A DNA stretch of 11,536 bases, taken from NCBI GenBank assembly GCA_016926925.1, contig JAFGNQ010000111.1, forward strand, positions 1-11,536. Direction: 5' to 3'. The notes beneath the pieces are model-generated. The model worked only from the letters and a program-made list of their open reading frames with translations, was not told where the DNA came from and did no database searches. Position numbers and translations under genes: made by a program. This DNA is from Candidatus Aminicenantota bacterium (GTDB lineage Bacteria; Acidobacteriota; Aminicenantia; Aminicenantales; Aminicenantaceae). This document shows, piece by piece, positions 7,240 to 11,536 of the stretch. Positions within the stretch are counted from its first letter, which is position 1, and the number at the start of each line of letters is the position of its first letter.

Positions 7240-7869
7240 CTATTGGTAGTCCTGAATTTGGACCAATGTCGTTTTCTTATCCTGGAGTGCGGCCAGCATG
7301 TAGCGCCGGATATGGGCATTGGCCGGATTCAACTCCAGGGCTGTCCGGCATCGCTCAATCTGGGCGTCGATGGTTTCCAGCCGTTCCCTGTAAAGAGCCA
7401 TCATCTCGAAATCCATATCCGCCAGCTTGGGCCGAACATTCTTTTCGAGTTCTTCGATAGCCGATATATATTCATGCTCCCTGCTTTCGATACGCGTCAG
7501 TGCCTTTTGGGTCAGGTGTCCTTTGGACGGTGTCGACCCTCTCACACTGAAAAGCAGTATCAGGGACACTCCAACCAGGATGAGTGTTGCTGCGGCTGCA
7601 AACCCCGGATTACGAAACAGAGTCCAGATCACGGGAGTACGGTGCGGTCTGCGAGCTTCTGTCCTTTTTTTCTCTTCCCGAAGCCCGGCTTCAATGCGGG
7701 TCCAGAGATGAGGTGCAGAAACCGGCTCCCGCAACACCTGGGTTCCTTCCTTGAGGCGGGCATCGAGGGCCATCTCCTCCCGGCACACTGAACAATCGCG
7801 GCTGTGAAGGGCGAACTCTTCCGCCTCTATTTTTCCCTGCTCATAATCCCTGAATCGGTTGCATTTCAT
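7240..7869 (-). CDS. Transmembrane zinc-finger (ZAS) anti-sigma factor with C-terminal coiled-coil region
   Basis: 209 aa from the ATG at 7869. That start is chosen because its ATG overlaps the sigma stop as ATGA and GGGAG lies 7 nt upstream; an upstream ATG at 7902 would lie well inside the sigma gene. The zinc-binding anti-sigma signature is clear: C3, then H22-S-R-D-C26-S-V-C29 (HxxxCxxC). A basic linker (about 61-80) precedes one membrane segment at about 90-109. The remaining 100 residues, presumably outside the cytoplasm, are charged and helical (about 121-209), probably a coiled coil, and could be the sensing part. The protein should hold the adjacent ECF sigma factor inactive at the membrane. 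The ZAS assignment is firm; the signal it responds to is unknown. Confidence 0.87.
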   Translation of the reverse strand: MKCNRFRDYEQGKIEAEEFALHSRDCSVCREEMALDARLKEGTQVLREPVSAPHLWTRIEAGLREEKKRTEARRPHRTPVIWTLFRNPGFAAAATLILVGVSLILLFSVRGSTPSKGHLTQKALTRIESREHEYISAIEELEKNVRPKLADMDFEMMALYRERLETIDAQIERCRTALELNPANAHIRRYMLAALQDKKTTLVQIQDYQ

Positions 7870-8399
7870 GGTTTTTCTCCCGCAGAGGATGTGCGCAGCC
7901 AAGTCCTGAGTCTTTGCCTGGCACGGTGGACGCTGGACTTAACACTCCCTGTGCTTATTCCCAGCATCTCTGCAATTTCTTCCTGGGTGAATTGTTCGAC
8001 CTCAAAGAGTGTGAAACACATCCTCATTTGAGTGGGCAGCATACCCACCGCTTGGACTATGCTGTGGCGGATCTCATGCGAGGAATGAGTAGAGTGTACG
8101 GTATCGTCGAACTCCTGGACGACAGCTCTCTTCCTTTTCCGAAGGATGTCGGTGCAGGCGTTGAAAAGTATTCGGAAGAGGTAAGAGCTGAAGCGTGCTC
8201 CTTTCCGAAATCCGTGAATGCCCCGGTACAATTTCATGAACGCGTCCTGAACCGCGTCTTCGGCATCCTGCTGCCGGCCGAGCATGCGGCAGGCTGTGCG
8301 CAGAAGCGGTTGCTCATAACGCTCGTAGATCATTCGGTAGGCGCTCAGGTCGCCCTGACGGCATTTCTCCACCACCTGTTCTTCTTGTAAAGGGTCCAT
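7866..8399 (-). CDS. ECF-family RNA polymerase sigma factor (sigma-70 family)
   Basis: 177 aa with an ATG at 8399. Region 2 spans about residues 21-92, with the helix around DAEDAVQDAFMKLYRG and the basic -10-recognition part ending in RKRKR. A linker with several His and Ser follows. Region 4 spans about 113-168, with the helix-turn-helix FTQEEIAEMLGISTGSVKS and the trailing basic helix SVHRARQRLRTWL. There is no region 1.1 or 3, as expected for an ECF factor. Its stop TGA overlaps the anti-sigma ATG by 4 nt, so the two are translationally coupled. It probably drives its own operon, including the solenoid gene. No good ribosome site precedes the ATG; a perfect TATAAT ends 6 nt before it, which suggests a leaderless mRNA. 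Confidence 0.93.
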   Translation of the reverse strand: MDPLQEEQVVEKCRQGDLSAYRMIYERYEQPLLRTACRMLGRQQDAEDAVQDAFMKLYRGIHGFRKGARFSSYLFRILFNACTDILRKRKRAVVQEFDDTVHSTHSSHEIRHSIVQAVGMLPTQMRMCFTLFEVEQFTQEEIAEMLGISTGSVKSSVHRARQRLRTWLRTSSAGEKP

Positions 8400-8405
8400 A
8401 CTCTG

Positions 8406-8433
8406 ATTATATCCTGATTTTCACTCCGTTAGA
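8406..8433 (-). promoter_or_regulatory. Candidate promoter of the sigma / anti-sigma / solenoid operon
   Basis: On the - strand TCTAAC (8433-8428) is followed after 16 nt by a perfect TATAAT (8411-8406). The -35 does not resemble TTGACA but carries the AAC often found in ECF-type -35 elements. Transcription would start at or very near the ATG at 8399. The -35 lies in a hairpin CTCCGT-CTA-ACGGAG (8438-8424). Confidence 0.4.
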
Positions 8434-8452
8434 CGGAGATTCGATCAGAATC
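8424..8452. repeat. Two adjacent short inverted repeats upstream of the sigma gene
   Basis: CTCCGT / ACGGAG with a 3-nt loop (8424-8438) sits next to GATTC / GAATC with a 5-nt loop (8438-8452), sharing one base. They overlap the candidate -35 region, so they could form an operator. They could also belong to the 3' end of the hydrolase transcript. This 88-nt gap also holds an 8-A tract (8467-8474, T8 on the transcribed strand) just after the hydrolase stop. Confidence 0.4.
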
Positions 8453-8487
8453 GTTGAGCGCCTCTGAAAAAAAATGTTCCGGGGAAA

Positions 8488-9957
8488 TTACTCAGAAGTT
8501 CGTTCCAGAATCCAGTCGCCGATTATTTGTAATGCGGCAGGCGACATGGTTTCTTCGATCTTTCCGTATTCGGAGATGCTTCCCGTCTCAGCCGTCTGTA
8601 ACAGATGGTTCAAGTCGGGCAGTTCTTTTACCGTGAAATTTTTGTTCCCTCCGGATTTGAGCGCCCGTCTTATTGCCGGGAGATTTTCTTTGGCCGGAAC
8701 CTGCACATCTTTTTCACCGTTTAGGGCAAGTACCGGGCAGGTTACCTTCTGCAATACCGTTCCCGGATCAAAGTTCAGATAAAAACGAAACCACAGGGAG
8801 TTCAGCCTCTGAAAATGATCGTGAATGCCGGCTTTCAGGTTTTCCTGAGTTATCCCAGTTGTCTTTCTTTCTTCTTTACTTAGTCCATTGAAAAATTCCG
8901 TTATGATCGATGCAAATTTATTCTGAACGACTTCGCTATCGATTTCCCGGCTGATTACTGCGAACAGACTTTCATGCACGGCCCGGTTTCTTCCTATGAG
9001 GTCGTCGCTTGCACCGTGCGCTTTCAACGTTCTTGCCTGCTCGGAATACTCCATCTCTTTAATGGGTAGACCAGGACTGGCAATCAAGACTATGAAGGCT
9101 ATATCAGGCGATTGGGCGGCCGTTATCGATGCGATTATCCCCCCCTCGCTGTGGCCGACAAGTCCAATCGATTCTTGATTGATTTCCCTGCGGCTCTTAA
9201 GATACGTCACTGCGGCTTCGGCATCTGCGGCATAGTCCCCGGCGGTTGCTTCCTCGAAGCTGCCGGATGAACCGCCTGTTCCCCGGTCATCGACGCGCAA
9301 AACGGCTATGCCTCTACGTGTCAGGTAGTCAGCCATCACCAAAAATGGGCGATGACCGAAAACCGTCTCGTCTCGGTCCTGTGCACCTGAGCCTGAGAGC
9401 AGCAGCACTGCGGGAAACGTTCCTTCTGAGGAAGGTAATGTGAGGGTTCCGGCAAGCGTTATTGCGGCCTTCGTGTTATTGAATACAACTTCCTCGGCTT
9501 TGTATGGAAACGGCTCTTTGGGTTCCTGCGGGCGTCTGATAACGGCTTTGGTTTGGGTTCGTTCAAGCACAAAAGGCAGGACAAGGCCTCCCTGGGTCCA
9601 ATCGCCGTCGATTTTTGCTCCGTCCTCTGTAATCTTTCCTTCGAAGACAGCTTCGATCGGGATTATCTCAAGGACCAGCTTTCCGCTGACGAAATCGATT
9701 TTATCGACAAGCACACCCGCGGCATTTTGTTCAGGAACGTCCATAGTGGCTGTGAGCCTCCCGTCCGGACCGCGGGATATACTGAATACAATTCGCAGTT
9801 CGATACCGGAGTGCTTTAAAGTTCCCTGCCAGATACCCTCGATTTGTCCGCTCGTAAGGGTATACGTCCGGGCGGGTATGAATAGAAGTATGCTCAACAT
9901 GATTAGCAATACTAGAAACATCGAATTGGATGTTGTGTTTTTTCTATTGGTTTTCAT
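8488..9957 (-). CDS. Exported alpha/beta hydrolase (esterase/lipase-like) with N-terminal beta-rich domain
   Basis: 489 aa from ATG 9957, chosen over ATG 9984 because AAGGAG lies between the two. A signal peptide is likely: basic MKTNRK, then a hydrophobic core at about 14-28. Residues 36-135 form a beta-rich domain (IEGIWQGTL through FVLER) seen ahead of many secreted hydrolases of this type. The alpha/beta hydrolase fold follows: LSGSGAQDRD near 187-196 (oxyanion region), DDRGTGGSSG near 223-232, nucleophile S270 in GHSEGG, acid D417 in NGEKDVQVP and base H451 in DLNHLLQ. The triad is complete. Substrates could be esters or short peptides; the sequence does not decide. It sits alone between two sigma/anti-sigma units on the same strand, with 207 nt upstream and 88 nt downstream, so it may have its own promoter. 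Confidence 0.88.
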   Translation of the reverse strand: MKTNRKNTTSNSMFLVLLIMLSILLFIPARTYTLTSGQIEGIWQGTLKHSGIELRIVFSISRGPDGRLTATMDVPEQNAAGVLVDKIDFVSGKLVLEIIPIEAVFEGKITEDGAKIDGDWTQGGLVLPFVLERTQTKAVIRRPQEPKEPFPYKAEEVVFNNTKAAITLAGTLTLPSSEGTFPAVLLLSGSGAQDRDETVFGHRPFLVMADYLTRRGIAVLRVDDRGTGGSSGSFEEATAGDYAADAEAAVTYLKSRREINQESIGLVGHSEGGIIASITAAQSPDIAFIVLIASPGLPIKEMEYSEQARTLKAHGASDDLIGRNRAVHESLFAVISREIDSEVVQNKFASIITEFFNGLSKEERKTTGITQENLKAGIHDHFQRLNSLWFRFYLNFDPGTVLQKVTCPVLALNGEKDVQVPAKENLPAIRRALKSGGNKNFTVKELPDLNHLLQTAETGSISEYGKIEETMSPAALQIIGDWILERTSE

Positions 9958-9967
9958 TTGATTTCTT

Positions 9968-9973
9968 CTCCTT
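9968..9973 (-). promoter_or_regulatory. Shine-Dalgarno AAGGAG selecting ATG 9957
   Basis: AAGGAG on the - strand is 10 nt before ATG 9957 and lies downstream of the alternative ATG 9984, which has no such site. It favours the shorter protein, whose N-terminus is also a better signal peptide. Confidence 0.6.
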
Positions 9974-10029
9974 TTTCGTATCATTGCTAATCCAGTGCGC
10001 TTCGCCCTTTCTGAAAATATTTTGTTGGG

Positions 10030-10148
10030 TAAAAAATGTCGATTAAGAAAAGAAAGGACTTTGAGTATCGGTAAGAATATTCAATTGAATAGAGAAATGG
10101 CGTTGATCTGAAGTTTCTTGCAGGTGATGGCAATATCGACATTTTTTA
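10030..10148. repeat. 119-bp element with perfect 14-bp inverted ends and a central palindrome
   Basis: TAAAAAATGTCGAT (10030-10043) and ATCGACATTTTTTA (10135-10148) are exact reverse complements. Near the centre is a perfect 14-bp palindrome TATTCAATTGAATA (10078-10091), and AAGAAA (10045-10050) can also pair with TTTCTT (10114-10119). There is no coding potential inside. This could be a small non-autonomous mobile element or a structured leader for the hydrolase mRNA. It accounts for most of the gap between the Cys-less anti-sigma candidate and the hydrolase. A further AT-rich palindrome ATGAAT-A-ATTCAT (10148-10160) lies against its right end. Confidence 0.6.
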
Positions 10149-10164
10149 TGAATAATTCATAAAA

Positions 10165-10470
10165 TTAGTTTGAGGAGAAAAAGAACACAAAGATAGTCGT
10201 TACCAGCAGAATGGATATGGCGCCCGCCAGGATGAGAATGTGGATCAGCTTTATTCGCCTGGCTGTTTTATAGGCTTTTATCTTATCATCCTGAGAAAGC
10301 GGGACTGGAATCTCTTTTGTTCTCTCCAGCGCGGCCATTTGCCGGGCGACCTTGGCAAGTTCCGGATCTGTTTCCAAATATTTATCGACGAGGGCACGCG
10401 TATCGGTGCTCACTTCATCTGCGGAATACAGGGGCAACAAATCTAGAATGACATTGCGTGTTATTTCCAT
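10165..10470 (-). CDS. Small single-span membrane protein, probable Cys-less anti-sigma factor
   Basis: 101 aa with an ATG at 10470 and a strong AAGGAGG 9 nt upstream inside the end of the sigma gene. Residues 1-70 are predicted cytosolic and helical, with DLLPLYSADEVSTDTRALVDKYLETDPELA (10-39) matching the N-terminal layout of zinc-finger anti-sigma proteins. The zinc Cys and His are absent. One hydrophobic segment (about 75-98) is followed by only SSN, so there is no external sensor domain. It sits 4 nt after an ECF sigma gene, the position expected for its anti-sigma factor. The role is inferred from context and the degenerate N-terminal pattern. It could instead be a co-regulated membrane protein of unknown function. 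Confidence 0.72.
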   Translation of the reverse strand: MEITRNVILDLLPLYSADEVSTDTRALVDKYLETDPELAKVARQMAALERTKEIPVPLSQDDKIKAYKTARRIKLIHILILAGAISILLVTTIFVFFFSSN

Positions 10471-10474
10471 ATTT

Positions 10475-10957
10475 TTAAACCTCCTTATCGATACATGTCG
10501 CGATCAACTTTTTGCGAACACGATGAACCTTTACTTTTGCTGCGGTAAGGGATAATTCCAGAACGCGTGCGATTTCTTCGTAGGGAAGTTCATGCTGGAC
10601 GCGCAAAACAAAAGCAGCGCGATCGAGCTCTGGCAGGGTCTGAAGAATCTGCTTTACTCTCTGCAGTTTGAATTGAGATTCGGTCAGTTCATACGGCCCT
10701 AGAGCGGGGTCAGGATGAACATCCTTCAGGCCTACCTGATTTTTTCTTTTTCTCTGATGTTCCAAATATACATTTCTGGAGATTGTGAACAGGTAGGCTT
10801 TGAGGGTCTCTGTGCGAATTTTACTATTGTGCGTCCATGCACGGATAAACGTTTCGGAGGTGATGTCCTCTGCCTCTAAACTGTCACCTGTCAGCCAAAG
10901 AGAAAATCGATAGACTTCACTGGCGAAGGACTCGTACAAATCTTGAAAGTTGATCAT
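10475..10957 (-). CDS. ECF-family RNA polymerase sigma factor
   Basis: 160 aa from ATG 10957. A longer form from ATG 10978 adds seven residues, but that ATG has no ribosome site and lies 2 nt from the likely -10, whereas ATG 10957 has AAGGA 5 nt upstream. Region 2 covers about residues 4-72, with the helix DSLEAEDITSETFIRAW and the basic HQRKRK end. Region 4 covers about 103-152, with helix-turn-helix LPYEEIARVLELSLTAAKVK and the following basic helix VHRVRKKL. Size and layout are those of a minimal ECF factor. It differs clearly from the second ECF factor of this window, so the two are not recent duplicates. It is followed after 4 nt by the small membrane protein, its presumed regulator. Targets are unknown; its own promoter is a natural candidate. 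Confidence 0.9.
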   Translation of the reverse strand: MINFQDLYESFASEVYRFSLWLTGDSLEAEDITSETFIRAWTHNSKIRTETLKAYLFTISRNVYLEHQRKRKNQVGLKDVHPDPALGPYELTESQFKLQRVKQILQTLPELDRAAFVLRVQHELPYEEIARVLELSLTAAKVKVHRVRKKLIATCIDKEV

Positions 10958-10962
10958 AAATT

Positions 10963-10967
10963 TCCTT
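10963..10967 (-). promoter_or_regulatory. Shine-Dalgarno AAGGA selecting ATG 10957
   Basis: AAGGA on the - strand lies 5 nt before ATG 10957 and within the longer reading frame. It favours the shorter start for this sigma factor. Confidence 0.5.
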
Positions 10968-10980
10968 GGGTTCTCCATCT

Positions 10981-11010
10981 ATAATATGCATTGGATTGGG
11001 AAATGTTACA
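10981..11010 (-). promoter_or_regulatory. Candidate promoter of the sigma / membrane-protein pair
   Basis: TGTAAC (11010-11005) is followed by an AT-rich -10: CATATT after 16 nt or TATTAT (5 of 6 to consensus) after 18 nt. The TxTAAC-N16 layout resembles that in front of the other sigma gene. It would give a leader of about 15-20 nt before ATG 10957. Confidence 0.35.
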
Positions 11011-11042
11011 AATTATTCCAAATGCTATTTCAATTCTTAAGA

Positions 11043-11080
11043 AATCTATTTGATGGACGTTCTTGATATACGAATAGATT
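11043..11080. repeat. 8-bp inverted repeat in the divergent intergenic region
   Basis: AATCTATT (11043-11050) and AATAGATT (11073-11080) are exact reverse complements separated by 22 nt. The gap between divergent genes (10958-11156) is AT-rich and otherwise shows only the candidate sigma promoter and the downstream ribosome site. The repeat could be an operator, but at this AT content chance is a real alternative. Confidence 0.3.
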
Positions 11081-11156
11081 AGGCATTCATCGACGGATTG
11101 AATAATATAAGGATATTTAAAAGAAAAAGCATTAATCGGTTTAGAGGGAAATACTC

Positions 11157-11536
11157 ATGAAACATACAATTTCAACTCTTGTCAGGCGTTTTATCGCCGG
11201 CACGCTGGTCGTTCTCGGATTCGTCGTGCTTTCCGTTCTCGCAGAGAATCCTTCGTCGACAGGCCTCGATCTCGAAAAAAAACTTGCGGCGGTTAGAGAG
11301 CATGTCGACTTTGTACTGAAGGACTCGGGTGTCCCCGGGTTCGCAGTGGGTATCGTCTCCAACGGGAAAGTCGTATTCGCTGAAGGTTTTGGCTACCGCG
11401 ACCTTAAAAGCAAGCTGCCTGTCACCGCGGAAACGCAGTTTCCGTTAGGTTCGTTTACAAAATGCGTTACGGGCGTATTACTCGGTATGCTCGTCGATGA
11501 CGGCTTGGTAGATTTCAATGAACCGGTGCGTACTTA
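11157..11536 (+). CDS. Exported serine hydrolase, class C beta-lactamase / PBP4-like family (PF00144 type), 3'-truncated by window edge
   Basis: The first 126 codons of a gene that runs off the right edge without a stop. ATG 11157 is supported by GAGGG 8 nt upstream. Residues 1-30 are a good signal peptide (basic start, hydrophobic core 12-28, ending VLAE). The following sequence has the N-terminal beta-strands of the family, with GVPGFAVGIVSNGKVVFAEGFGYRDL (58-83) and FPLGSFTKCVTG (95-106). S99-F-T-K102 in it is the SxxK nucleophile motif. The YxN and KTG-equivalent motifs would lie beyond the edge. Family members include esterases, DD-peptidases and D-aminopeptidases as well as AmpC beta-lactamases, so resistance should not be assumed. 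It is transcribed divergently from the ECF sigma gene and could be under its control. Confidence 0.85.
   Translation, partial: MKHTISTLVRRFIAGTLVVLGFVVLSVLAENPSSTGLDLEKKLAAVREHVDFVLKDSGVPGFAVGIVSNGKVVFAEGFGYRDLKSKLPVTAETQFPLGSFTKCVTGVLLGMLVDDGLVDFNEPVRT

Noticed and set aside
7870..7902. Upstream ATG at 7902 extending the anti-sigma protein by 11 residues
   Set aside because: It would lie deep inside the sigma gene. ATG 7869 has a GGGAG site, the ATGA overlap, and puts Cys at residue 3 as usual for ZAS proteins.
8466..8485. Terminator after the alpha/beta hydrolase: TTCCCCGGAA followed by eight T on the - strand
   Set aside because: The T-tract is good, but the palindrome would leave a 2-nt loop, too small to form a stable hairpin.
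1..11536. Defence system, CRISPR array, prophage, tRNA-associated island or secondary-metabolite cluster
   Set aside because: I saw no nuclease, reverse transcriptase, toxin-antitoxin pair, integrase, regularly spaced direct repeats, tRNA fold, or synthase/synthetase domains.

Overview
The window reads as chromosomal DNA from an environmental, free-living bacterium. The combination of a secreted M28 peptidase, serine hydrolases of the beta-lactamase fold, a zinc-ribbon/kinase/TPR protein, zinc-finger anti-sigma factors and a DUF4097-type repeat protein is typical of Acidobacteriota and Candidatus Aminicenantota. That assignment is inferred from gene content, not from a marker gene. Ten genes are supported, two of them cut by the window edges. 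No rRNA, tRNA, CRISPR array or intact transposase is visible.

Layout. Positions 1-2690 (+ strand) hold the 3' part of an M28-family zinc peptidase, then, 14 nt later, an exported class A beta-lactamase-like serine hydrolase. They converge on a - strand block from 10957 down to 2722. In transcription order that block holds: (i) an ECF sigma factor and a short Cys-less membrane anti-sigma candidate; (ii) a 207-nt gap with a 119-bp inverted-repeat element; (iii) an exported alpha/beta hydrolase; (iv) a second ECF sigma factor, its zinc-finger (ZAS) anti-sigma factor (4-nt ATGA overlap) and an exported DUF4097-like beta-solenoid protein (14-nt gap); (v) a 196-nt gap with a 120-bp nested inverted repeat of REP/MITE character; and (vi) a cytosolic Ser/Thr protein kinase with zinc ribbon, TolB-like domain and TPR array. 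Diverging from the first sigma gene, the start of a class C-type serine hydrolase runs off the right edge (11157-11536).

How the genes fit together. The theme is the cell envelope and its sensing. There are two sigma/anti-sigma switches, one with an extracytoplasmic coiled-coil sensor region and one almost without one, a Ser/Thr kinase, and several exported hydrolases that could act on peptides, esters or peptidoglycan. The tightest unit is sigma / ZAS anti-sigma / beta-solenoid (8399-5540), where overlap and spacing suggest co-expression of the repeat protein with its regulator.

The most striking signal is in that repeat protein. Ten Phe residues are spaced at exactly 36 residues eight times and 41 once, each unit being two 18-residue coils, so a Phe occurs on every second coil of a long solenoid. 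Other points worth a look are the two unannotated inverted-repeat elements, a beta-lactamase-like enzyme whose omega loop is enlarged and lacks Glu166 in register, and a perfect TATAAT placed so close to a sigma start codon that a leaderless mRNA is implied.
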